Both the position numbers and the translations under genes were made by a program. A stretch of 64,000 nt of DNA from Pedobacter sp. (GTDB lineage Bacteria; Bacteroidota; Bacteroidia; Sphingobacteriales; Sphingobacteriaceae). A model generated the notes under the pieces. It did no database searches. It was not told the DNA's origin and saw only the letters and a list, made by a program, of their open reading frames with translations. Below are positions 49,604 to 57,622 of the stretch, piece after piece; position 1 is the stretch's first letter; the number at the start of each line of letters is the position of its first letter. The stretch covers positions 1 through 64,000 of the forward strand of contig JANXVH010000101.1 in the NCBI GenBank assembly GCA_025351765.1, read 5' to 3'.

Positions 49604-51721
49604 GTGCAGAGAATCTTCCTTTACATACTTTTTCTTATACTTCCTTTATCTATAGTTGCCCAGCAAAAAACCAAGATCATTTTGCAAGACAATAGGAGCG
49701 GGATTATGCAGGGTGGAATTTCTTATCTCAAATATCCTGTTTTCAGGCATTTAAATGCTACGCTGTCTTGTGATAGTGCCGTATTTTACGAAAGCAGGAA
49801 TGTTTTTGAAGCCTTTAAAAATGTACACATCAACCAGGGGGATACTATTAATATTTATTCTGACTTCCTTACTTATGATGGAAATACCAAAATTGCGCAC
49901 CTAACTAGTAACGTAAGAATGGTAGATAAGGATAACATACTAACTACCAATACGCTGGATTACAACATGGCTACCAAAGTAGGTACTTATATTGAAAGTG
50001 GAAAAATTGTAAATAAAGACGTTACCTTAACAAGTACCAATGGTTATTATTTTTCAAACAGTCGAGATGCCTATTTTAGGTACAACGTGATTGTAGTAAG
50101 CCCTTCGAGCACTATAAAATCCGATACTTTAAGATACAATACCCTTAGCAATTGGGCCTACTTTTACGGCCCTACAAATATTAAAGGGAAGGATGACAAC
50201 TTATATACAGAAAATGGCGCTTACAATACAAAAACAGAGTATGCCTATTTCGGAAAGAAAAACCTATACACCAATGCCAGCAAATCCTTAAAGGGAGATA
50301 GTCTTTATTATGATGGCAAAGCAGGCTATGGAAAGGCTGTTAAAAACATTGTTTTCAGGGATACATCTGACAAGACTGTGATGTATGGCCAGTTGGGCTA
50401 TTATTATAAAAAGACAGAACGCGCTGTAGTCACCAAAAATGCCTATGTTGGTATGGGTACGAAGGATTCAATTATGGTAAAGAAAAAGCTGCAGCCGGAT
50501 AGTCTTTGGCTAGGCGCAGATACTCTTGAAACCCAGATGTCTTTAAAAAAGACACTAAAACTGATCTCCTCGCCCACCTTGCAAAAGGACAATGAACTTG
50601 GAGAGCCGGAATCTGAATCGGGCAGCAAATATTCCAGTCGATCCAAAGCTTCACCTGCTCGAATAGTTCAGTTGGCAAACAATAAAAAGTCGGTTAAACT
50701 GGAAAAAAAAGTGCCTAAACTGGCCGTTGCTGACACAACGAAAATCACCTTAGCCAAGGATAGTCTGTCTAAAAAGACAGATAGTATATTACTACTTAAG
50801 CTTAAAAAAGACACCCTTACAAAAGCGGTAATGCCACCAAAAGTTGCCGATACCCTGTCCAAGATGCTGGTTCTTAAAAAGCCAGACGGACTGGCAAAGC
50901 AAGTAAAGGCAGTAACTGCCATTAAAAGTGCATTACCGCCCAATTCTGCAGATACCGTGAAAACCAGGGTTATTAAGGCCTACCACAATGTAAGGGTTTA
51001 TAAATCAAACATGCAGGCAGTTGCAGATTCGCTATTCTATACAGCAGCAGATTCAACCCTTCGTTGGTATGGAAAACCCATTCTATGGTCTCAAGGCTCT
51101 CAGCAAACAGGAGACACCATTTATTTGAGGTTAAAAAATAACAAACTAAATACCCTTCAAATCATTAAAAACAGCTTTATTGTAAATGTTAATTCTGATT
51201 CTGCTAAGTATAATCAAGTAAAGGGTAAGCTAATCACCGCATTTTTTACCAATGGGGAGATTAGCAATGCTTTTGTAGATGGCAACGCGGAAAGCGTCTA
51301 TTATAATAGGGATAAGGACAGCGTTTACACAGAAATGAATCAGACGGTAAGTAGCAGAATCAAGATTTTATTTAAAAATAAACAGATTACCAACATTCTG
51401 GCCATTAGAGATCCGGAAGGTGTTAGAATTCCAATTGCAGAATTGAAAGGTGATGTAAAACTAACGGGCTTTAGCTGGTTACCAGAACTCAGGCCGCTCT
51501 CCAAAAAAGAGATTATAACTGGAAAACCTAAGGCTAAAGCGGCAGCAAAAACCAAGATATCTGTAAATACTAAGGTTAAATCAATAACTGAGAACGCAAA
51601 AAAAGCGGCGCCATCTCTACTTAAAATCCCAAGCGCTAAAGACTTAGTAAAAGCAGATAGCCTGATCAATAAAGCAGATAGCGTACTTAAAAACCAGCGT
51701 GGTCTTTTAAAAAAGCAATAA
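49604..51721 (+). CDS. OstA-like (LptA/LptD-N) LPS-transport protein with long lysine-rich insert
   Basis: 705 residues from a GTG start (MQRIFLYILFLILPLSIVAQ, signal peptide). The N-terminal about 300 residues form an OstA_2 beta-jellyroll (SDFLTYDGNTKIAHLTSNV, then TNTLDYNMATKVGTY and SDTLRYNTLSNWAYF). These fold repeats carry LPS across the periplasm in LptA/LptD. A second jellyroll runs from about 455 to 650 (VRVYKSNMQAVADSLFYTAA, then YKYNQVKGKLI-like units). Between them, about 330-450 is a low-complexity Ser/Lys/Leu-rich insert, and the C-terminus is again lysine-rich. It overlaps rdgB convergently by 35 nt. It is probably part of outer membrane LPS assembly. Confidence 0.85.
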   Translation: MQRIFLYILFLILPLSIVAQQKTKIILQDNRSGIMQGGISYLKYPVFRHLNATLSCDSAVFYESRNVFEAFKNVHINQGDTINIYSDFLTYDGNTKIAHLTSNVRMVDKDNILTTNTLDYNMATKVGTYIESGKIVNKDVTLTSTNGYYFSNSRDAYFRYNVIVVSPSSTIKSDTLRYNTLSNWAYFYGPTNIKGKDDNLYTENGAYNTKTEYAYFGKKNLYTNASKSLKGDSLYYDGKAGYGKAVKNIVFRDTSDKTVMYGQLGYYYKKTERAVVTKNAYVGMGTKDSIMVKKKLQPDSLWLGADTLETQMSLKKTLKLISSPTLQKDNELGEPESESGSKYSSRSKASPARIVQLANNKKSVKLEKKVPKLAVADTTKITLAKDSLSKKTDSILLLKLKKDTLTKAVMPPKVADTLSKMLVLKKPDGLAKQVKAVTAIKSALPPNSADTVKTRVIKAYHNVRVYKSNMQAVADSLFYTAADSTLRWYGKPILWSQGSQQTGDTIYLRLKNNKLNTLQIIKNSFIVNVNSDSAKYNQVKGKLITAFFTNGEISNAFVDGNAESVYYNRDKDSVYTEMNQTVSSRIKILFKNKQITNILAIRDPEGVRIPIAELKGDVKLTGFSWLPELRPLSKKEIITGKPKAKAAAKTKISVNTKVKSITENAKKAAPSLLKIPSAKDLVKADSLINKADSVLKNQRGLLKKQ

Positions 51722-52304
51722 GTTTTTTCATTGCAATTGCACGGTGACTAATCTCATTCTTTTCATTTGTACTCATTTGCGCAAAAGTTCGATCATGACC
51801 CAATGGTTCAAATACTGGGTCATAGCCGAAGCCCTGTTCGCCTATTGCTTCCTTCCTAATCGTTCCGCTAACCATACCTTCAAAGAAGAAATTTTTATTA
51901 TTTAAATTCAATGAAATCACGGTCCTAAAACGTGCGCTACGGTGTTCTATACCTTCCATATTATTTAAAAGTAGGCTCATGTTTCCCTGGTCGCTCCGGT
52001 TTCCTGAATACCGGGCTGAATAAATACCTGGTGCATTGTTTAGCGCTTCTACTTCCAGTCCGCTATCATCACCAAAACAATCTAGGTGATAATGAGTTAC
52101 CACATAAAGACTTTTTAGCGCAGCATTATCTTCAAATGTACTTCCAGTTTCAGGAATATCAACACCACAGCCAATATCTTTGAGGGTAAGAATTTTATAC
52201 TTGCCGGCAAGCAGTTTTGATACTTCTGCAGCTTTATAAGCATTATTTGTAGCAAATACGAGTTCCTTTAACCTTATATCTCCAACTTTTGCAATACTGC
52301 CCAT
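51687..52304 (-). CDS. rdgB: Non-canonical purine NTP pyrophosphatase (RdgB/HAM1)
   Basis: 205 residues. It hydrolyses dITP, ITP and XTP to monophosphates, protecting DNA and RNA from deaminated purines. Motifs are ELVFATNNAYKAAEVSKLL, STFEDNAALKSLYV, FGDDSGLEVEALNNAPGIYS with the catalytic Asp, GFGYDPVFEPLGHDRTFAQM and SHRAIAMKKL. The only start codon before the core (MGSIAKVGDIRL) makes it overlap the upstream gene by 31 nt. The added 12 residues are unusual for the family but no later start exists. Coupled translation with that gene is likely. Confidence 0.94.
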   Translation of the reverse strand: MGSIAKVGDIRLKELVFATNNAYKAAEVSKLLAGKYKILTLKDIGCGVDIPETGSTFEDNAALKSLYVVTHYHLDCFGDDSGLEVEALNNAPGIYSARYSGNRSDQGNMSLLLNNMEGIEHRSARFRTVISLNLNNKNFFFEGMVSGTIRKEAIGEQGFGYDPVFEPLGHDRTFAQMSTNEKNEISHRAIAMKKLIAFLKDHAGF

Positions 52305-52798
52305 AACGCTTTTTTAGTATTCACATTCTTATCAAGTTTCCGCAATTCGTCGGAAAAGATCATTCTGACATCCCCTTTAGTAACAATTACATTTGAAGGA
52401 TAATTATTTAAACCAAGCTGTTCCGGACTAACTCCAAAAACAAAAACTAGCGTACTAGAGAAAAAAGAGACCAAATCATCGAAGGTAGCACCATCATACC
52501 TTGCATAGTTGACCAATGCAAAATCAGCTGCAGAAAGCTCAATGGATTTCACAATCTTGCGAAGTAGCTCCCTCCCGCTTTCATCGCTCACATCGTTCTC
52601 AAAGTCATTTACCAACAGTAGAATATTACGTTCATTTTTACCTAGAAACTTAAATTCATTATCTTTTTTTACGGGCTCAGATTCTGAGATAACTTCTTGC
52701 CGCATTGGCATTAAATTGACTTCTTCAGTTATGAGGTACACATCATCTGTAAAAAATAAATGCAAAGCATCTGCATTCGTAGTAAGTTGACCAGGCAT
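52274..52798 (-). CDS. Unknown protein; weak resemblance to DNA polymerase III psi (HolD)
   Basis: 174 residues from the ATG of MPGQLTTNADALHLFF; an ATG 18 codons upstream adds non-conserved sequence. No family is firmly recognised. The middle has an alternating hydrophobic pattern, ILLLVNDFEND, then a helix ELLRKIVKSIELSAADFALV, and ends LRKLDKNVNTKKALWAVLQ. E. coli psi has LVMVANDLPALT, then LRALTVSPDQVLQL, and LTDLRANPTARAALWQQI in the same order, with a conserved Trp near the end. This is a faint pattern match only. It is followed by rdgB with a 31-nt overlap. Confidence 0.45.
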   Translation of the reverse strand: MPGQLTTNADALHLFFTDDVYLITEEVNLMPMRQEVISESEPVKKDNEFKFLGKNERNILLLVNDFENDVSDESGRELLRKIVKSIELSAADFALVNYARYDGATFDDLVSFFSSTLVFVFGVSPEQLGLNNYPSNVIVTKGDVRMIFSDELRKLDKNVNTKKALWAVLQKLEI

Positions 52799-52907
52799 TG
52801 TTACTATTATATGGTAAATTTTTTTTCTGTTAAAATTAGTTAAATATCTCATTATAGTGCCTTTATTTATTACTTTTATGCCTTAAAATTTATACCATAG
52901 GTACTTT

Positions 52908-53411
52908 GTGAGAAAAGTTTATTGCATCCTGATTGTTAGTTTTTATGGTACCTTTTGTTTCGCCCAGCATGTGGCAGTTATAAATGGAAAGGCAATTGAG
53001 GAGAAGGAGTTTATGTGGTTTTACAAAAAAAATCATACAGGAAACGGCAACGTTTCTTACCAGGATCTCTTGGCTTATCTTAATCTTTATGTAGATTTTA
53101 AACTAAAGGTGCTGGATGCAAAAGCCTTAGACATGGATAAGGATACCACTTACCTAAAGGAAATAAAAAACTACGAGAACACCCTTAAAGAACAAAAGAA
53201 GGTATCTAAGAAAAGTCCAGAGTTTGCATTTTTAATCAATGAATATAAAGAGGCGGTTTTGATGTTCAATATTTCAGAAAAGAAAGTATGGAATACCGCT
53301 CAGGATGACATTACACAACAGAAGCTCGAAATGGAATGGATAGCTGAACTAAGAAAAAAGTTTCCGGTAAAGATATTCCAAGAACTAATAAAGAAAATGG
53401 CGAGGCCATAA
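52908..53411 (+). CDS. SurA-like protein without PPIase domain
   Basis: 167 residues from a GTG start, with signal peptide MRKVYCILIVSFYGTFCFAQ. The next about 70 residues (KEFMWFYKKNHTGNGNVSYQD, then LNLYVDFKLKVLDAKAL) are the N-terminal helical part of Bacteroidota SurA/PpiC-type proteins. The end (EYKEAVLMFNISEKKVWNTA) matches their C-terminal part. The one or two parvulin domains that normally lie between are missing, leaving a short charged join (TLKEQKKVSKKSPEFA). It is likely a chaperone-only relic or specialised binder. It is 49 nt upstream of the full SurA-like gene. Confidence 0.75.
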   Translation: MRKVYCILIVSFYGTFCFAQHVAVINGKAIEEKEFMWFYKKNHTGNGNVSYQDLLAYLNLYVDFKLKVLDAKALDMDKDTTYLKEIKNYENTLKEQKKVSKKSPEFAFLINEYKEAVLMFNISEKKVWNTAQDDITQQKLEMEWIAELRKKFPVKIFQELIKKMARP

Positions 53412-53422
53412 ACAATTTTATA

Positions 53423-53430
53423 TAATTTTG
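53423..53430 (+). promoter_or_regulatory. -7 box of the surA-like gene
   Basis: TAATTTTG, 30 nt before ATG 53461. It suggests independent transcription from the upstream short gene. Confidence 0.4.
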
Positions 53431-53460
53431 CAAAATAGATAATAATTGAAAAACTATACA

Positions 53461-54837
53461 ATGAGGAAATTTTTAATAATAGCGAGCGGAATTATCTGCT
53501 TGTTCTTTAATGCGAATGCGCAGCAATCAGAAAAAAAGAACATAGATAAAATGGTTGCAATCCTTGGTGGAAACATCATTCTGCTTTCAGAGTTAAACCA
53601 GCAATATGCACAATACCTAAATTCGGGAAATCCGGCAAATGAAAAATTTAAATGCTACCTCCTGCAGCAAATGCTTGGGGCAAAACTCTTGAAACAACAA
53701 GCAGAATTAGATTCGGTATACGTTGAAGAAAACCAGGTAGATGAAGAAGTGAATAAACGTATGCGCTATCAAGTTCAGAAAGCTGGTGGAGAAGAACGTC
53801 TAGAGCAGTTCCTAAATCGTTCTATACTCCAGTATAAGGACGAGATCAGGCCAGACATTAAAGAACAGCTTATTTCTCAGAAAATGCAGGCAAAGATTAC
53901 TCAGGACGTAAGTGTGACACCTTTAGAAGTTAGGAAGTATTTTAATTCTTACAAGAAAGATAGTTTACCGGATATAGCTACAGAATTTGAAATTGGTGAG
54001 ATTGTGCTGCATCCTAAGCTTACGAAATCGGAGAAACAAAAATTTTATGATAAAATTGATGCCTTTAGACTTAGGATTAAAAGCGGTGAGGATTTTGGAT
54101 TTTTAGCCAAGTCCTACTCAGAAGATCCAGGTTCTGCATCTGAAGGCGGAGATCTTGGTTTCTTCGATCGTACGCGTATGTTTAAAGAGTTTACTGCTTG
54201 GGCCTTTAAATTAAAGGCAGGTGAGATTTCTCCTGTATTTGAAACAGAAGCGGGGTACCATATCCTGCAAGTGATTGAAAGAAGAGGCGAGCAGGTTCAA
54301 GCCCGTCATATTCTTGTTCGTCCTAAAAACACTCCTGAAAGTATGGCAAGGATCAAATTGCAGGCTGATACCATTTACAAAAACTTAATCGACAAGAAGC
54401 TTCCATTTGCTTTCGCTGCATCCCAGTATTCAGACAATAAGGATTCTCAATACAATGGAGGCATGTTACTGTATGCAGATGCTGTTACAGCCAGAACCAC
54501 ATTTATTCCTGCAGATAAATTAGATCCTGCAGTGTTCTTGGTTGTTGATACGATGAAAGTGGGCGAAATTTCTAAACCAGTAGCTTTTACTAGTCCTGAA
54601 GATGGCAGAGAAGGCTACAAGATCCTTTACCTCAAATCTAAAGTTCCTCCTCATAAAGGCAGTCTTGAACAGGATTACGCTAAGTTCAAAGAGAAAGCTC
54701 AGGAAGATAAAGTAAACCGTATGATGAGCGAGTGGTTTGAGAAAAAGAGAGAAAATACGTATATCAGAATAGATAGTGATTTCGCAGATTGCGATGATTT
54801 AAAAGTTTGGACTAAAGGTGTAACTGCTAAAAATTAA
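53461..54837 (+). CDS. SurA-like periplasmic peptidyl-prolyl isomerase with two parvulin domains
   Basis: 458 residues from the ATG of MRKFLIIASGIICLFFNANA; an in-frame TTG five codons earlier is less likely. The SurA_N helical domain (about 30-165) is followed by parvulin domain one (about 174-275, SEDPGSASEGGDLGFFDRTR, then ETEAGYHILQVIE) and domain two (about 280-395, QARHILVRPKNTP and QYSDNKDSQYNGGML). SurA carries outer membrane proteins through the periplasm. Domain one keeps the GGDLGFF and GYHIL active-site features. It is followed 4 nt later by a MoxR ATPase gene. Confidence 0.93.
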   Translation: MRKFLIIASGIICLFFNANAQQSEKKNIDKMVAILGGNIILLSELNQQYAQYLNSGNPANEKFKCYLLQQMLGAKLLKQQAELDSVYVEENQVDEEVNKRMRYQVQKAGGEERLEQFLNRSILQYKDEIRPDIKEQLISQKMQAKITQDVSVTPLEVRKYFNSYKKDSLPDIATEFEIGEIVLHPKLTKSEKQKFYDKIDAFRLRIKSGEDFGFLAKSYSEDPGSASEGGDLGFFDRTRMFKEFTAWAFKLKAGEISPVFETEAGYHILQVIERRGEQVQARHILVRPKNTPESMARIKLQADTIYKNLIDKKLPFAFAASQYSDNKDSQYNGGMLLYADAVTARTTFIPADKLDPAVFLVVDTMKVGEISKPVAFTSPEDGREGYKILYLKSKVPPHKGSLEQDYAKFKEKAQEDKVNRMMSEWFEKKRENTYIRIDSDFADCDDLKVWTKGVTAKN

Positions 54838-54841
54838 AAGT

Positions 54842-55804
54842 ATGCAGTTTGAAAATGAGATAAAGGCAGTTGATGCGCTACATAAAACTTTTAATGACAT
54901 CAGCGCCGAGATAGGTAAAATTGTTATCGGTCAAAACGAGGTAGTTAAATCGGTTCTTATATCCATTTTCAGTAATGGCCATTGCTTGTTGGTAGGCGTA
55001 CCAGGCCTTGCGAAGACATTACTTGTACAGACAGTTGCCAATGTTATGGATCTTGATTTTAACAGGATTCAGTTTACACCGGATTTGATGCCAAGTGACA
55101 TTATTGGTGCAGAAATACTTGGTGAAGACCGGAGTTTTAAGTTTGTGAACGGACCAATATTTTCAAATATCATTTTAGCGGATGAGATCAACAGAACTCC
55201 TCCAAAAACACAGGCCGCACTTTTAGAGGCAATGCAAGAAAAAGCAATTACTGCTGCTGGTGTACGGCATTTATTGCCGAATCCTTTTTTTGTATTGGCT
55301 ACGCAAAACCCAATAGAGCAGGAAGGTACGTATCCGCTACCAGAAGCACAGCTGGATAGGTTTATGTTTAACATCCATTTAGGATACCCGTCTTTCGTAG
55401 ACGAACTAGCTATTGTGAGGAATACCACTAGCAATAGAAATGTGAACCTGAGAAAGATAATTAATGCCGAACAGATTCAATATTTTCAAAAACTAGTAAG
55501 GAATATCCCTATAACGGATAACGTTGTCGAATATGCCGTAAAATTAGTTGGTAAAACAAGACCTAACTCCGCTCTCGCAACCGAGGATATTAACAAGTAC
55601 ATCAGCTGGGGTGCCGGCCCAAGAGCTTCGCAATTTCTGGTAATCGGGGCTAAATGCCACGCTGCTATTAACGGCAAATATTCTCCCGATATTGAGGATG
55701 TACAGGCAGTTGCAGAATCTATATTACGCCACCGTATTGTAAGAAATTATCGTGCAGAGGCTGAAAATTTATCAGTAGAAAAAATTATTAGTCAGCTTTT
55801 CTAA
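54842..55804 (+). CDS. MoxR family AAA+ ATPase
   Basis: 320 residues. Walker A is VGVPGLAKTLLVQTVA, Walker B with the following helix is ILADEINRTPPKTQAALLEAM, sensor 1 is LATQNPIEQEGTYPLPEAQLDR, and the lid domain ends WGAGPRASQFLVIGAKCHA. MoxR ATPases act as chaperones for metal or VWA-domain partners; here no VWA or DUF58 gene follows. Its neighbour is surA, 4 nt upstream, so the two are probably one transcript. The partner is unknown. Confidence 0.94.
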   Translation: MQFENEIKAVDALHKTFNDISAEIGKIVIGQNEVVKSVLISIFSNGHCLLVGVPGLAKTLLVQTVANVMDLDFNRIQFTPDLMPSDIIGAEILGEDRSFKFVNGPIFSNIILADEINRTPPKTQAALLEAMQEKAITAAGVRHLLPNPFFVLATQNPIEQEGTYPLPEAQLDRFMFNIHLGYPSFVDELAIVRNTTSNRNVNLRKIINAEQIQYFQKLVRNIPITDNVVEYAVKLVGKTRPNSALATEDINKYISWGAGPRASQFLVIGAKCHAAINGKYSPDIEDVQAVAESILRHRIVRNYRAEAENLSVEKIISQLF

Positions 55805-55807
55805 AAA

Positions 55808-56686
55808 CTATTCCTCAATCGCCTTTTTATAGAGATTAGGATAGTCTGTTATCACCCCATCTACACCTAATGCAATAAGGTACTTCATATCTTTAATGGT
55901 ATTAACAGTCCAAGGAATAATCTTTATCCCTTCTTTATGGCACCTATCAATCAATCCCTTTCCAACTAGTACGGAATATGGACTATATACTGACGGCTTA
56001 AAACCAAGGTCTGAAATATTAACTTCAAAATCCACTTTCTCATCAATTAGCAAAGCAGTCTTCGCCTTTGGATAATGTTCATGTAAGTATTGCAACGTTC
56101 TGATATCGAAAGATTGTATGGTTACCCTTTTACTTAACTTTTTACGGTTAACAACCGCCATTACCAGCTCTATAAATTCTGCAGGCTCAGGCTGGAATTC
56201 ATTGTCTCCTTTAGGTATAGTTTTGGGTTCAATGCTATATTCTGGCTTTGGGAGTTTATTAAGCTTAACATAAACTTCTACCGAATCAATGGCCTCCTCT
56301 AATAAAGGTTTATATGCCGGAAATTTCTCTTGAAATGGAAAACGGTTATGGATCTTCTTGCCCACGTCAAACTTTCTAACGTCCTCATAATCCATTTTAT
56401 AGATATTATAGGTTTTCTGGTCTTTCAGCGTAATGGGCTTCCCGTCCGGGCGAAGACTAAACTCATGATTAAAGTACGGCTCTTGAGATAACACTACCTT
56501 CTTATCCTTGGATATCACCGTATTCATAGTTATAGTATGCACGCCCAAAGCTAACGCCCTAAGCATGCCAGGAATGGTATTTTCAGGCATGATTCCTCTC
56601 GCACCACGATTGCCTTGAAGATCGAACTGCTGAGCGGAAACATGCAAAACGTTAAATAAAAGAATCAGTAGAACTAATCTTCTCAT
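55808..56686 (-). CDS. Glycerophosphodiester phosphodiesterase-fold protein, catalytic residues lost
   Basis: 292 residues with signal peptide MRRLVLLILLFNVLHVSAQ. The TIM-barrel GDPD fold is clear: LQGNRGARGIMPENTIPGM, VISKDKKVVLSQEP, VTIQSFDIRTLQYLHEHYP, IIPWTVNTIKDMKYLIALG and GVDGVITDYPNL. However, the family's catalytic His in HRGARG is Asn at about 26, the ExD metal pair is Thr 53 and Asn 55, and the second catalytic His is Gln at about 68. Later barrel residues and length are normal and there is no frameshift. It is likely a pseudoenzyme with a binding role, perhaps of glycerophosphodiester-like ligands. It converges on the MoxR gene with a 3-nt gap. Confidence 0.88.
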   Translation of the reverse strand: MRRLVLLILLFNVLHVSAQQFDLQGNRGARGIMPENTIPGMLRALALGVHTITMNTVISKDKKVVLSQEPYFNHEFSLRPDGKPITLKDQKTYNIYKMDYEDVRKFDVGKKIHNRFPFQEKFPAYKPLLEEAIDSVEVYVKLNKLPKPEYSIEPKTIPKGDNEFQPEPAEFIELVMAVVNRKKLSKRVTIQSFDIRTLQYLHEHYPKAKTALLIDEKVDFEVNISDLGFKPSVYSPYSVLVGKGLIDRCHKEGIKIIPWTVNTIKDMKYLIALGVDGVITDYPNLYKKAIEE

Positions 56687-56693
56687 AAAAAAG

Positions 56694-57545
56694 TTACCGT
56701 TCAGCGGGTGAGAATACCATGGCTACTAAATTCCACATTGCATCTGGCTGGCGCTCGTATACAAAAACGTAATTGAAGCTTTCTCTAAGATCAGCTTTGT
56801 AGTCAATTGCCGTTATACCATAAGTGTAAGCCAAATCACCGCCATCTGCTTTAACGACTTTAGTTCTTTTTAAAGAAACTTTTGCAAACATGCTGTTAAT
56901 GAAAGAAACAGCTTTATCCTTACCAAGAATTGGCTCATATCCCGGAAATAAAATCCTTACATCTGGATTAACAAAACCAGCAAAAGCACCCACACCATGT
57001 GTCTTTAGTAAAGTATTTAGCGTTTCTTCCGTAGTTCCAATGATCTCTGCACCAGTTGCTCTTTGTTTATCCGTCATAAACTTAGGCATAAAATGATCCT
57101 TCGGCTCTATAAACGCAACTGTTGTTGGCTTTAACGGCTTATTATGTGAAATACCAAGGTCAATAGCAAGCTCCCATTTTTCATTCACTGTTTTCCATAT
57201 AGAGAAATACTGTCCAAAAGAACTTCCTCCCATCACAAAAGGGCCTGTAGTAAAACCGATATCTCCGCTTCTTGAAACTTTAGCATAAACGGGCGTCCAA
57301 CTAACATCCTTAGATTCAGGTTGTGATCCATAAAAACTCTTAGCATTTACAGGGTTTGGTCTAAATACCAAACCGTTTGCGGCAGAGAAAGTGGCGTATG
57401 CCTTTTTAGAGCCATCTTTTGCAAAAAGTTCAGCGAAAGCTTCCTCTGCCTTTACTAATGATTTTGTTGTTCCATCGGATTTTTGAGCATAAGCACCAAG
57501 CGATAAAGACGCAGCAATGATGGTATAAAGGATTTTTTTTGTCAT
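56694..57545 (-). CDS. Secreted protein with two NTF2-like (DUF4440/SnoaL) domains
   Basis: 283 residues. The signal peptide MTKKILYTIIAASLSLGAYA is followed by two NTF2-like cone folds: about 25-150 (LVKAEEAFAELFAKDGSKKA, then ISRSGDIGFTTGPFVMGG-like strands and FSIWKTVNEKWELAIDLG) and about 160-283 (TLLKTHGVGAFAGFVNPDV, then GGDLAYTYGITAIDYKAD and YERQPDAMWNLVAMVF). Such proteins can bind or isomerise small molecules, but active-site acids cannot be assigned. It lies 7 nt upstream of the GDPD-like gene and is probably co-transcribed with it. Confidence 0.8.
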   Translation of the reverse strand: MTKKILYTIIAASLSLGAYAQKSDGTTKSLVKAEEAFAELFAKDGSKKAYATFSAANGLVFRPNPVNAKSFYGSQPESKDVSWTPVYAKVSRSGDIGFTTGPFVMGGSSFGQYFSIWKTVNEKWELAIDLGISHNKPLKPTTVAFIEPKDHFMPKFMTDKQRATGAEIIGTTEETLNTLLKTHGVGAFAGFVNPDVRILFPGYEPILGKDKAVSFINSMFAKVSLKRTKVVKADGGDLAYTYGITAIDYKADLRESFNYVFVYERQPDAMWNLVAMVFSPAER

Positions 57546-57622
57546 AATTTTTTTATATTAACGGGACGAATATAAGGTTTGATTAATGGGACAGTCTAAA
57601 AAGTATTCAACAATTGCACAAT

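Noticed and set aside
55808-56686. Calling this gene an ordinary active glpQ
   Set aside because: The His, Glu, Asp and second His that define GDPD catalysis are all substituted, so activity cannot be assumed from fold similarity.
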